A stretch of 64,000 bases of DNA from Pseudomonas sp. 31-12 (GTDB lineage Bacteria; Pseudomonadota; Gammaproteobacteria; Pseudomonadales; Pseudomonadaceae): contig NZ_CP029482.1 in NCBI RefSeq assembly GCF_003151075.1, positions 4,464,001 through 4,528,000 of the forward strand, read 5' to 3'. The notes beneath the pieces are model-generated. The model was not told the origin of the DNA. It was given only the letters and a program-made list of their open reading frames with translations, and did no database searches. Position 1 is the stretch's first letter; each line of letters opens with the position of its first letter. This document shows positions 42,226-51,103 of the stretch, piece by piece. The translations under genes and the position numbers were made by a program.

Positions 42226-42637
42226 AACTTATCCCCTCTTATTTAATGTGCGAACACATCAAGTAGCGGCGCGATCAAAGTGATCACTCCAATAGTTGGC
42301 AGTTGTTTCTTTATTAAAATATTCAGCATGAGTCGTTATGGTTGATGTCGCTCCAGCGAGACAGCCGATACGCATCGAGAATGATTAGGCAGCATTGGCG
42401 CCAGAGTCTCTATCCTGTTAATTCGAGACTCATATCCGTTTACTTCGAATTATCAATTCCCCCACGTTCGCCGTGCCGCCCCCAACCAGCTATGTCTGGG
42501 CCAATTGACATTGGCCAATTTTATGGACTGTGTTTGCCGACAAAGCGGATAGACCCAGGCGCGGGCAACTTATTTAATGCGGACACAAACAACTTATTGA
42601 ATGCACGAATTAGCCCGATGCAAAGAGGTATCGATTA
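42226..42637. promoter_or_regulatory. Divergent control region of porin and antABC with repeated boxes
   Basis: No gene is supported in these 412 bp. Three related words are present: CTTATTTAATGTGCGAACAC (42238-42257), CAACTTATTTAATGC (42566-42580) and CAACTTATTGAATGC (42590-42604). The last two are direct repeats 24 bp apart, 34 bp upstream of the antA start. The first lies just outside the porin ribosome site. A shared regulator binding both promoters is a plausible reading. Two turns of a B-form helix (21 bp) would be more usual for AraC-type pairs. Confidence 0.5.
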
Positions 42638-44041
42638 ATGAGCAGTGCAAAAAGCGTCGAACAGTGGAAAAGTTTTATTGAAGGCTGCCTGGACTTCCGG
42701 CCAGCGGAAGGCATCTTCCGAATATCCCGGGATATGTTTACCGAGCCGGATTTGTTTGATCTGGAAATGGAGCTGATCTTCGAGAAAAACTGGATCTACG
42801 CCTGCCACGAAAGCGAAATCTCCAACAAGCATGATTTCATGACCATGCGCGCCGGTCGTCAGCCGATGATCATCACCCGCGATGGCGAAGGCCAACTCAA
42901 TGCACTGATCAACGCCTGCCAACACCGGGGCACGACCCTGACCCGCGTCGGCAAGGGCAACCAGTCGACCTTCACCTGCCCGTTCCACGCATGGTGCTAC
43001 AAAAGCGATGGTCGCCTGGTCAAGGTCAAGGCACCCGGTGAATACCCGGAAGGTTTCGACAAAGCCACCCGCGGCCTGAAAAAAGCCCGCATCGAAAGCT
43101 ACAAAGGGTTTGTGTTTGTCAGCCTCAATGTCGAAGGCACTGACTCGCTGCAAGACTTCCTCGGCGACGCCAAGGTGTTCTTTGACATGATGGTCGCCCA
43201 GTCGCCCACCGGTGAACTGGAAGTGCTGCCGGGCAAGTCCGCCTACACCTACGACGGCAACTGGAAACTGCAGAACGAAAACGGTCTGGACGGTTATCAC
43301 GTCAGCACCGTGCACTACAACTACGTGGCCACCGTGCAGCATCGCCAGCAGGTCAACAGCGAGAAAGGCCTGGCCGGGGCCGATACCCTGGACTACAGCA
43401 AGCTCGGCGCTGGCGACAAGGAAACCGACGACGGCTGGTTTGCCTTCTACAACGGCCACAGCGTGCTGTTCAGCGATATGCCCAACCCGGCGGTACGTCC
43501 CGGATACAGCACGATCATGCCGCGCCTGCTCGAAGAGTACGGCCAGGGCAAAGCCGAATGGATGATGCACCGGCTGCGCAATCTGAACATCTACCCGAGC
43601 ATGTTCTTCCTCGACCAGATCAGCTCGCAGCTGCGCATTATTCGTCCGATCGCCTGGAACAAGACCGAGATCAACAGCTTCTGCCTGGGTGTGGTCGGCG
43701 AGTCGGATGCCGATCGAGAAAACCGCATTCGTCAGTTCGAAGACTTCTTCAACGTGTCCGGCATGGGCACCCCTGACGACCTGGTGGAATTCCGCGAAGC
43801 CCAACGCGGTTTCCAGGCACGTCTGGAGCGCTGGAGCGACATTTCCCGTGGCGTGGGCAAATGGGTCGAGGGGGCGACGCCCAACAGCGAAACCATTGGC
43901 ATCTCACCGGAGCTGACCGGCACCGAGTTCACCCATGAAGGCCTCTACGTCAATCAACATGGCAACTGGCAGCGCTTCATGCTCGAAGGTCTGGCGCGCA
44001 AAGCCGCCGAAGAGCAACCGTTGAAACTGCGTGAGGTGTGA
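42638..44041 (+). CDS. antA: Anthranilate 1,2-dioxygenase, large subunit
   Basis: A 467-residue Rieske oxygenase alpha subunit that converts anthranilate to catechol with loss of CO2 and ammonia. The Rieske ligands are Cys94, His96, Cys114 and His117 (ACQHRG, CPFHAW); the iron site is NENGLDGYHVSTVH with Asp218, His221 and His226. The opening (EQWKSFIEGCLDFRPAEGIFRISRDMF) and the long C-terminal extension ending near ...LYVNQHGNWQRF are what I expect of AntA rather than BenA. AGAGG lies upstream. The set antABC follows the normal order with short gaps. Confidence 0.8.
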   Translation: MSSAKSVEQWKSFIEGCLDFRPAEGIFRISRDMFTEPDLFDLEMELIFEKNWIYACHESEISNKHDFMTMRAGRQPMIITRDGEGQLNALINACQHRGTTLTRVGKGNQSTFTCPFHAWCYKSDGRLVKVKAPGEYPEGFDKATRGLKKARIESYKGFVFVSLNVEGTDSLQDFLGDAKVFFDMMVAQSPTGELEVLPGKSAYTYDGNWKLQNENGLDGYHVSTVHYNYVATVQHRQQVNSEKGLAGADTLDYSKLGAGDKETDDGWFAFYNGHSVLFSDMPNPAVRPGYSTIMPRLLEEYGQGKAEWMMHRLRNLNIYPSMFFLDQISSQLRIIRPIAWNKTEINSFCLGVVGESDADRENRIRQFEDFFNVSGMGTPDDLVEFREAQRGFQARLERWSDISRGVGKWVEGATPNSETIGISPELTGTEFTHEGLYVNQHGNWQRFMLEGLARKAAEEQPLKLREV

Positions 44042-44043
44042 AC

Positions 44044-44535
44044 ATGAATTCGCAACTGCAATACCGCATCGAGCAATTTTTCTACCGCAACGCTGAAGCC
44101 TGCGACGCCCAGGACTGGGATACGTACTTGTCGATGTTCAGCGACGACAGCGAGTTCCACCTGCCGCAATGGGACTCGGAGCATGTCTACACCACCGACC
44201 CGAAAAAAGGCATGTCGCTGATTTATTACCCCAACCGTGGCGGCCTCGAAGACCGGGTGTTCCGTATTCGCACCGGCAAGGCTGCATCGACCATTCCGAT
44301 GCCGCGCACCCTGCACCTGATCAGCAATGTGCGGATTGCGCCACTGGACAACGATGAGCTGGAGGTGCGGGTCAACTGGCACACCCTCTACTACCGCTTG
44401 CAAACTGCCGAGCAGTTCTTCGGTCGCGCCACCTACCGCCTGCGGCCCGATGGCGAGAGCTGGAAGATCAGCCGCAAGCATGTGGTGCTACTCAACGACA
44501 CGATCAACTCGGTGCTCGATTTTTATCACCTCTGA
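44044..44535 (+). CDS. antB: Anthranilate 1,2-dioxygenase, small subunit
   Basis: A 163-residue beta subunit with the NTF2-like fold: RIEQFFYRNAEACDAQDWDTYLSMFSDDSEFHLPQWDSEHVYTTDP and the RTLHLISNVRI core. The length equals the described AntB size. The ATG at 44044 is two bases after the antA stop. A GTG at 44038 is also in frame, but the ATG is preferred. Confidence 0.8.
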   Translation: MNSQLQYRIEQFFYRNAEACDAQDWDTYLSMFSDDSEFHLPQWDSEHVYTTDPKKGMSLIYYPNRGGLEDRVFRIRTGKAASTIPMPRTLHLISNVRIAPLDNDELEVRVNWHTLYYRLQTAEQFFGRATYRLRPDGESWKISRKHVVLLNDTINSVLDFYHL

Positions 44536-44553
44536 CTGGCGGAAATCTGGATC

Positions 44554-45579
44554 ATGAGTCACAAGGTCGCGTTCAGTTTTGCCGATGGCAAAACCTTGTT
44601 CTTCCCGGTGCAGAACAATGAAATCCTGCTCGATGCGGCGCTGCGCAACGGCATCAATATCCCGCTCGACTGCCGGGAAGGCGTGTGCGGGACATGTCAG
44701 GGACGCTGCGAGTCGGGCCAGTACAGTCAGGACTATGTCGACGATGAAGCTCTGTCGGTCGACGACCTGCGCCAGCGCAAAATGCTGACCTGCCAGACCC
44801 GCGTCCAATCCGATGCTGCGTTCTACTTCGACTTCGCCTCCAGCCTGTGCAATGCGCCGGGACCGGAGCGGCTCAAGGGCATCGTGCGGGCCGTCGAGCA
44901 GGTATCGCCGAACACCGCGATCCTGCATCTGGATGCCGGTGCCGATGGCCAGCAACTGGACTTTTTGCCCGGCCAGTACGCTCGACTGCAAGTGCCGGGC
45001 ACAGACGGCCAGCGCTCCTACTCATTCGCCAACCGCCCCAATGGCAGCAACCAGTTGCAGTTCCTGATCCGGCTGCTGCCTGACGGGCTGATGAGCAATT
45101 ACATCCGCGAGCGCAGCCTGATCGGCGACGAGATCATGCTCGAAGCGCCCCTCGGCGCCTTTTACCTGCGCCATGTCGACAAGCCGTTAGTGTTTGTCGC
45201 TGGCGGCACCGGGCTCTCGGCGTTCCTGGGCATGCTCGATGAACTCGCGGAGCGTGGTGGGTGCGGGCATCCGGTGCATCTGTACTACGGCGTGCGTAAC
45301 GCCGCCGACCTTTGCGAAACCGCGCGCATCGCGGCCTACGCAGAGCGGATTCCCGGTTTTCGCTTCACACCGGTCATCAGCGATCCGGCCCCGGACTGGA
45401 GCGGCAGACGCGGTTACATCACCGAGCACTTCGACCTTGCCGAGTTTCGTGATCAAGACCTGGACATGTACCTCTGCGGCCCGCCGCCGATGGTCGAGTC
45501 GATCAAGCAATGGCTGGCCGTCCAGGCTCTGGATCAGACCCGCTTGTACTACGAGAAATTCACCGAAAGCAACACCTGA
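44554..45579 (+). CDS. antC: Anthranilate 1,2-dioxygenase reductase
   Basis: A 341-residue reductase of the BenC/AntC design: the [2Fe-2S] ferredoxin domain comes first (CREGVCGTCQGRC with a distal Cys in MLTCQTRV), then the FAD barrel (RSYSFANRP) and the NAD domain (VFVAGGTGLSAFLGML ... YLCGPPPMVE). This order is opposite to the two VanB-type reductases elsewhere in the window. It supplies electrons to AntAB and lies 18 bp after antB. Confidence 0.82.
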   Translation: MSHKVAFSFADGKTLFFPVQNNEILLDAALRNGINIPLDCREGVCGTCQGRCESGQYSQDYVDDEALSVDDLRQRKMLTCQTRVQSDAAFYFDFASSLCNAPGPERLKGIVRAVEQVSPNTAILHLDAGADGQQLDFLPGQYARLQVPGTDGQRSYSFANRPNGSNQLQFLIRLLPDGLMSNYIRERSLIGDEIMLEAPLGAFYLRHVDKPLVFVAGGTGLSAFLGMLDELAERGGCGHPVHLYYGVRNAADLCETARIAAYAERIPGFRFTPVISDPAPDWSGRRGYITEHFDLAEFRDQDLDMYLCGPPPMVESIKQWLAVQALDQTRLYYEKFTESNT

Positions 45580-45686
45580 CACTGGAACCCACAGCCAAAA
45601 CAAATTTCCAGGCACCCGGACATTTTTTACTGCCCTCAACTAACAACTACGTCACGCGCGATGCGGACTTCATTAAAGGCGGCACT

Positions 45687-46847
45687 ATGAAAAAACTACT
45701 CGTGGGTACACTGCTGGCAGCCAGCTGCGTGACCAGTCTGCTGGCCCAGGCACAGGACCCGGTGCGCATCGGTTTTATCACCACCCTCTCGACCCCCGCC
45801 GGTTATCTGGGCGAAGACTCACGCGATGGCTTCCAGTTGGCTATCGATCTGGAGGACGGCAAGCTCGGCGGTGTGCCCGTAAACCTGCTGGTCGAGGACG
45901 ACGGACTGCAACCGGCGCGCGCCAAGCAGATCATCGACCGGATGAGCCTGGACGGAATTTCACTGTACACCGGGGTGATCTTTTCCAATGTGCTGGCGGC
46001 GGTGGTCAACACGGCAACCAAGGACGGCTTCTACATCAGCAACAACACCGGCCCTTCGAGCCTGGCCGGCAAGCAGTGCAAACCCAACTACTTCGTGGCC
46101 TCGTACCAGAACGACACGATCCATGAAATGGCCGGTGTCGCGGCCAATGAGCTGGGCTACAAAAAGATGGTCATCCTGGCCCCCAACTACCAGGGCGGAC
46201 GCGATGCGCTGGAAGGCTTCAAGCGCACGTACAAAGGTGAGGTCACCGAGATCTACACCAAGCTCAACCAACTGGATTTCTCGGTCGAACTGGCCCGGGT
46301 GCGCTCGCTGGCGCCGGATGCGATTTTCGAGTTCCACCCCGGCGGTGCAGGCATCAACTTCGCCAAGCAATACGGCAGCTCGGGCCTGAGCAAAACCATC
46401 CCGATGGTAGTGCCTGTGTTCTCCATGGACGAACGCATGCTCGCCGCCACCGGCGATGTCGCCAAAGGCATGAACATCGTGACCTTGTGGAACCCTGGAT
46501 CGAACAACCCGGCCAACCAGGCGTTCGTCAAAGCGTTCAGCGAAAAATACAAGCGCGTGCCAACGGTATATGCCGCTCAGACCTATGACACGGCGCGTCT
46601 GATCGGTGCAGCACTGAAGAGTGTGGGCGGCAACATGAAAGACCCCGAAGCCTTTCGAAACGCACTGCGCAACGTCAAGTTCGACTCGATCCGTGGCGAT
46701 TTCGCTTTCGGCAAAAACCAGCATGCGGTCATCGACTGGTACTTGCTGCGCGTAGAAGCCGATGCCAACGGCAAGCTGATTCAGGTGCCGGTGCAGACTA
46801 TCGCCAAATCGCAAGTGGACAGCTTCGCCGCCGAATGCGCCCTGTGA
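45687..46847 (+). CDS. LIV-type ABC transporter, substrate-binding protein
   Basis: A 386-residue periplasmic binding protein. A signal peptide (cleaved near LLAQAQ, residue about 22) is followed by the Peripla_BP_6 fold: PVRIGFITTLSTPAGYLGEDSRDGFQLAIDLEDGKLGG and VNLLVEDD. The branched-chain amino acid transporter family also serves aromatic acids, and the position right after antABC favours an aromatic substrate. No strong ribosome site is seen (AAAGGCGG). It is the first of five consecutive transporter genes. Confidence 0.82.
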   Translation: MKKLLVGTLLAASCVTSLLAQAQDPVRIGFITTLSTPAGYLGEDSRDGFQLAIDLEDGKLGGVPVNLLVEDDGLQPARAKQIIDRMSLDGISLYTGVIFSNVLAAVVNTATKDGFYISNNTGPSSLAGKQCKPNYFVASYQNDTIHEMAGVAANELGYKKMVILAPNYQGGRDALEGFKRTYKGEVTEIYTKLNQLDFSVELARVRSLAPDAIFEFHPGGAGINFAKQYGSSGLSKTIPMVVPVFSMDERMLAATGDVAKGMNIVTLWNPGSNNPANQAFVKAFSEKYKRVPTVYAAQTYDTARLIGAALKSVGGNMKDPEAFRNALRNVKFDSIRGDFAFGKNQHAVIDWYLLRVEADANGKLIQVPVQTIAKSQVDSFAAECAL

Positions 46848-46911
46848 TCCAACCTTTCGGTCTCGTGCCTGGCAGCTTCGGCTGCCGGCGCTTTTCGTAG
46901 GATTCCCCAGC

Positions 46912-47823
46912 ATGCTGTTACTTGAACAAATTCTGAACGGCCTGCAATACAGCGCCTTGCTGTTTTTGCTCGCCTCCGGCCTGACGCTGATCTTCGGCAT
47001 CATGGGCGTCATCAACCTGGCCCATGGCGCCTTCTACATGGTCGGGGCGTTCTGCGCCGCCTACACCGCTTCGCTCAGCGGCTCGTTCTGGCTTGCCGGG
47101 CTGGCGGCGGTGATTGGCTCCGCACTGTACGGGCTGCTGATTGAAACCAGCATCATGCGCCGTCTCTACACCCGCGATCATCTCGACCAGGTGCTGGCCA
47201 CCCTGGCCGTGGTGTTTTTCACCAACGAGTTGATCACCGTGCTGTTCGGTCGCAGTCCGCCGGCCATGCCGACACCCGAGTGGTACGGCACCTTCGTCGA
47301 AGTCCTGCCAGGGTTGATGTACCCGATCAGCCGCCTGCTGTTCATCGCTGCCGGGGCATTGGTGGCAGTTGCCATGTGGCTGCTGATCAACCATACCCGC
47401 CTGGGGATGCTGATACGTGCCGGGGCCGACGATCACGAGATGGTTGGTGCATTGGGCGTGAACATCGCCCGCCTCTACACCCTCGTGTTCGTCTTCGGCT
47501 GTGTGCTCTGCGGACTCGCCGGTTTCATGGCCGCCCCGCTGCTGTCGGTGGAAATCGGCATGGGCGAAAAAGTACTGATCACCACGTTTGTCGTCATCGT
47601 CGTCGGCGGTGTCGGCTCGGTGCGCGGCGCGCTCGCCGGTGCACTGCTGATCGGCATGGTCGACGGCCTCGGGCGAGCGTACATCCCGCAATTGCTCGAC
47701 CAACTGTTGCCCGCCGAAGTCAGCGGCACCTTGAGTGGCGGGCTGATTTCGGCCAGTGCCTACATCGTCATGGCCGTCGTCCTGCTGGTCCGTCCACGCG
47801 GCCTGTTGCCCGCCCGCGCCTGA
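46912..47823 (+). CDS. LIV-type ABC transporter, permease (LivH-like)
   Basis: A 303-residue inner-membrane protein with about eight helices. It starts LLLEQILNGLQYSALLFLLASGLTLIFGIMGVINLAHGAFYMVGAF, a segment typical of LivH, and has the conserved VGGVGSVRGALAGALLIG near the end, the coupling-helix region contacting the ATPases. AGGA is upstream of the ATG. It would pair with the LivM-like protein encoded next. Confidence 0.85.
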   Translation: MLLLEQILNGLQYSALLFLLASGLTLIFGIMGVINLAHGAFYMVGAFCAAYTASLSGSFWLAGLAAVIGSALYGLLIETSIMRRLYTRDHLDQVLATLAVVFFTNELITVLFGRSPPAMPTPEWYGTFVEVLPGLMYPISRLLFIAAGALVAVAMWLLINHTRLGMLIRAGADDHEMVGALGVNIARLYTLVFVFGCVLCGLAGFMAAPLLSVEIGMGEKVLITTFVVIVVGGVGSVRGALAGALLIGMVDGLGRAYIPQLLDQLLPAEVSGTLSGGLISASAYIVMAVVLLVRPRGLLPARA

Positions 47824-47833
47824 GGAGAACTAC

Positions 47834-48859
47834 ATGTCCCGTCGAGTCCTTATCGATCTGCTCTGCCTGGCGACGTTCGCCCTCCTGCCGCTGCTTGCGT
47901 CGTTGTTGCACGAACCCTTTCTGGTCAGCCTGTTCACGCGTCTGGCGATCTACGGCATGGCCGCCGCCAGCCTGGACCTGTTGATCGGCTATGGCGCGAT
48001 GATCAGCTTCGGTCATGCAGCGTTCTTCGGCTTGGGTGGCTACGTGGTCGGCGTCATCGGTTTCCACACCTCGCAGGCCATACCGCTGTGGGGCTGGGAA
48101 GGCTCTGACAGTGCGCTGATCGTCTGGCCGCTGTCGCTGCTGGTCTGTGCGCTGTTTGCCTTGGTGGTCGGCTATCTGTCGCTACGTACCAGCGGTGTGC
48201 AGTTCATCATGATTACGTTGGCGTTCGGCCAGATGCTGTATTTCCTCCTCAGTTCGCTTTCGTTGTACGGCGGCGACGACGGCATCCTGCTCAACCAGCG
48301 CAATACGCTACCGGGAGTGGATCTGGAAAATCCGGTGCAGTTCTACTACCTGTGCCTGGGGCTTCTGGTGGCCTGGCTGTTGTTCTGTCGGCGGCTGGTC
48401 AACTCGCGCTTCGGCTATGTACTGCGGGGCCTGAAGCAAAGCGAACGGCGCAGCATCAGCCTGGGTTTGCACCCGTTGCGCTACCGGCTGAGCGCTTTCG
48501 TCATCGCCGGCGTCGGTGGTGGCCTGGCCGGGATCTTGTGGGCCAATTACGCGATGTTCGTCAGCCCGGACATGGGCGCTTGGCACAAGTCCGGCGAACT
48601 AATGGCGATGGTCATTCTTGGCGGCGTAGGCACCCTGCTCGGACCGGTGCTCGGCGCTGCGGTGTACCTGGGATTGGAGCAGGTGTTGAGCCTCTGGACC
48701 GAGCACTGGCTGCTGATCTTCGGTCCGTTGTTGCTGGTCGTGGTGCTGTTCGGCAAAAAAGGCCTGTACGGCCTGCTGCTCAGTCCATGGCCGCAATGGC
48801 GCAAGCCCCCGGTGCCACACGCTCCGCCCGCCATTGCCAACAGCGAGGTACGCTCATGA
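47834..48859 (+). CDS. LIV-type ABC transporter, permease (LivM-like)
   Basis: A 341-residue permease with about ten helices. LivM signatures are LDLLIGYGAMISFGHAAFFGLGGYVVG and ILGGVGTLLGPVLGAAVYLGLEQ. TGAGGAGAA precedes the ATG at 47834. The stop overlaps the start of the LivG-like gene (ATGA), indicating coupled translation. Confidence 0.85.
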   Translation: MSRRVLIDLLCLATFALLPLLASLLHEPFLVSLFTRLAIYGMAAASLDLLIGYGAMISFGHAAFFGLGGYVVGVIGFHTSQAIPLWGWEGSDSALIVWPLSLLVCALFALVVGYLSLRTSGVQFIMITLAFGQMLYFLLSSLSLYGGDDGILLNQRNTLPGVDLENPVQFYYLCLGLLVAWLLFCRRLVNSRFGYVLRGLKQSERRSISLGLHPLRYRLSAFVIAGVGGGLAGILWANYAMFVSPDMGAWHKSGELMAMVILGGVGTLLGPVLGAAVYLGLEQVLSLWTEHWLLIFGPLLLVVVLFGKKGLYGLLLSPWPQWRKPPVPHAPPAIANSEVRS

Positions 48860-49605
48860 TCCCGCAACTGTCGGTCCAGGATCTGGAAAAAACCTTTGGC
48901 GCGGTCAAGGCCACCAACGGTGCGAGCTTCGATATTGCCCCGGGGGAATTGCACGCCATCATCGGCCCCAATGGCGCCGGCAAGTCGACGCTGATTTCGC
49001 AGATCGCCGGGGAGATACGCCCGGACAAGGGACGGATTTTCCTCAACGGTCAGGACATCACCGCCGCGCCCGCCCATCAACGCCCTCGCCTCGGCTTGGC
49101 GCGCGCTTTTCAGGTCAGCCAGCTGTATCCGGAATTCACCCTGCTGGAAAACGTCGCGGTCGCGATCGCCGCACGCGATGGTCAGACCTTCGGCATGTGG
49201 AAACCTCTGAGCAGTGACCGCCGCCTGCTGGGCCCGGCAGCGGACTATCTGCAACGCGTCGGCCTCGCGGCGCGTGGCCAGGCACTGGTCAGCGAGTTGT
49301 CCCACGGCGAACGGCGGCAACTGGAAATCGCCCTGGCGCTGGCCCAAGAAGCTTCGGTGTTGTTGCTCGACGAACCGATGGCAGGAATGGGGGCAGAGGA
49401 ATCGGCTCGCATGACGCAATTGTTGCTCGAACTCAAGGGTCGCTACGCGATCCTGCTGGTCGAACACGACATGGACGCCGTGTTCGCCCTGGCGGATCGC
49501 ATTACCGTGCTGGTCTATGGCCAGACCATCCTGACCGGCAGCGTCGAACAGATTCGCAACGACCCGCAAGTACGTGCCGCCTACCTGGGAGAAGAACATG
49601 CTTGA
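48856..49605 (+). CDS. LIV-type ABC transporter, ATPase (LivG-like)
   Basis: A 249-residue ATPase with Walker A GPNGAGKST (about residue 37), a LSHGERRQLEIA signature in place of LSGGQ (normal for LivG), Walker B VLLLDEPMAGMG and H-loop LLVEHDMDAVF. It opens with a typical VQDLEKTFGAVKAT. Its end overlaps the next ATPase gene by eight bases. Confidence 0.88.
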   Translation: MIPQLSVQDLEKTFGAVKATNGASFDIAPGELHAIIGPNGAGKSTLISQIAGEIRPDKGRIFLNGQDITAAPAHQRPRLGLARAFQVSQLYPEFTLLENVAVAIAARDGQTFGMWKPLSSDRRLLGPAADYLQRVGLAARGQALVSELSHGERRQLEIALALAQEASVLLLDEPMAGMGAEESARMTQLLLELKGRYAILLVEHDMDAVFALADRITVLVYGQTILTGSVEQIRNDPQVRAAYLGEEHA

Positions 49606-50284
49606 AGTGACGGGATTGCAGGCCGGCTATGGCCTGAGCCAAGTGCTGTTTGACATGCACTTGAAGATCGAACAGGGCCAGGTGGTGTCGCTGATCGGGC
49701 GCAATGGCATGGGTAAGACCACCACGGTCAAGTCGATCATGGGTCTGCTCAAGCCCACCGCTGGCAGCGTCTTGATTCACGGTCGGGAAATGCGCGGCGC
49801 CCCACCCTACCGCATCGCCCAGGCCGGACTGGGACTGGTGCCCGAAGGCCGGCGCGGTTTTGGCAGCCTGAGCGTGCGGGAAAACCTGCTGGCCACCGCG
49901 ACCCAGGGCAAGTGGGACCTGGCGCGGATTTACCAGTTGTTTCCACGGTTGCAGGAACGCCAGGATCAGTTGTCGAAAACCCTCTCCGGTGGCGAACAGC
50001 AGATGATGGTCGTCGCCCGCGCCCTGCTGACCAACCCGCAGTTATTGATTCTCGACGAGGCGACCGAAGGCCTGGCGCCGATCATTCGCGAAACCATCTG
50101 GAGCTGCCTGGCGAGCTTGAAAGCCGAAGGCGAGACGATTCTGGTCATCGACAAGAACCTCAAGGAAATGGCCAGGGTGGTCGACTGCCATCACATCATC
50201 GAAAAGGGCCGACAGGTTTGGCACGGTACTCCGGTGCAACTGGCCGAAACACCGGAATTGTCCCAACGTTACTTGGGCGTATGA
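49598..50284 (+). CDS. LIV-type ABC transporter, ATPase (LivF-like)
   Basis: A 228-residue ATPase, shorter as usual for LivF: Walker A GRNGMGKTT, the LivF-specific LGLVPEGRRGFGSLSVRENL, signature LSGGEQQMMVVARAL, Walker B LLILDEATEGLAP and the switch region ILVIDKNLKEM. The usual switch His is not in that segment (VIDKN), as in a number of LivF proteins. It closes the five-gene transporter set. Confidence 0.88.
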   Translation: MLEVTGLQAGYGLSQVLFDMHLKIEQGQVVSLIGRNGMGKTTTVKSIMGLLKPTAGSVLIHGREMRGAPPYRIAQAGLGLVPEGRRGFGSLSVRENLLATATQGKWDLARIYQLFPRLQERQDQLSKTLSGGEQQMMVVARALLTNPQLLILDEATEGLAPIIRETIWSCLASLKAEGETILVIDKNLKEMARVVDCHHIIEKGRQVWHGTPVQLAETPELSQRYLGV

Positions 50285-50299
50285 ATCACAGGGTTTGAA

Positions 50300-50319
50300 G
50301 TTCCCCCTTTTGGGGGAAC
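50300..50319. terminator. Hairpin between convergent genes
   Basis: GTTCCCCC-TTTT-GGGGGAAC, 16 bp after the last transporter gene and 27 bp from the end of the convergent NIPSNAP gene. There is no clear T-tract, so termination strength is uncertain. Confidence 0.45.
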
Positions 50320-50345
50320 GCGATGGATCGCGCGGAGCAGCAGTC

Positions 50346-50969
50346 TCATTGCAGTGGCGAAAAGATCGCTGGCAGGTAGATCGTCGAATGCATGTCGCGC
50401 AGTTGCGGGCCTGAATTTTCCGGCGGCCAGACGCCGTCCTGCACGGCACGGGTACGCACGTCCAGACGTTGTTCGAGCGAGGCATAAGGCCAGATGTGCA
50501 GGTAGCGCGGCAACTGACCGTCGGTGGCATAAAAGGCGGCATACACCGTCGAGTATTGCGCGCCAGTTCGCGGCCCCACGGCTTTTTCCCAGCCCTTGAG
50601 CGTGGGTGCCAGCCCCGATGGCACGAGGTCATAGACGCGAAGTTCGTAGAACGGCCCATGTCGCCCGGCAGGCAGCGGTTGGATAAAGGGAAACAACGTG
50701 TAGTTTTCCACGCGCATGTCTGTCAGATACGCCTCGATGCCAAACGCGTCGGCACTCGACAGATAACGTTCGCGCTCAGCCTGGCGAGACGCCTCGTCGG
50801 CAAAACCACGCAACACCGCGATCTGATTCAGCGGGCCGATTTCCGACGCCCAGCAGCCGATCAGTTTCACTGCTGCGTCATCGACGGCCAGGCGCTGCTC
50901 CAGACAAGCCATGGCAGTAGCGACAGTGCGCACCCGCACGGTGAACGTGATCAATTCGTACAGCTTCAT
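50346..50969 (-). CDS. NIPSNAP-family protein
   Basis: A 207-residue protein with two ferredoxin-like halves: MKLYELITFTVRVRTVATAMACLE and, in the second half, YELRVYDLVPSGLAPTLKGWEKAVG, the sequence pattern of tandem NIPSNAP/ABM-type domains. Such proteins often accompany aromatic degradation genes, but their activity is not established. It is probably cytosolic. It follows the dehydrogenase gene at 51104 on the same strand after a 134-bp gap. Confidence 0.7.
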   Translation of the reverse strand: MKLYELITFTVRVRTVATAMACLEQRLAVDDAAVKLIGCWASEIGPLNQIAVLRGFADEASRQAERERYLSSADAFGIEAYLTDMRVENYTLFPFIQPLPAGRHGPFYELRVYDLVPSGLAPTLKGWEKAVGPRTGAQYSTVYAAFYATDGQLPRYLHIWPYASLEQRLDVRTRAVQDGVWPPENSGPQLRDMHSTIYLPAIFSPLQ

Positions 50970-51103
50970 GACAACCTCGATTCAGGGCCAGACAGATGCG
51001 TGGATGACCTGCATCCACAGCGAAAAAACCGACGCAGCCAAAACGGCGCGCTGGTTATGCAACCAGGTCGTGAAGCTGTCGCGATCACACGTCAGCTCCG
51101 CGC

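Noticed and set aside
42342..42638. Plus-strand frame of 98 codons before antA
   Set aside because: It lies in the divergent promoter region, spans the repeated boxes, and ends on the antA start; no protein-like pattern.
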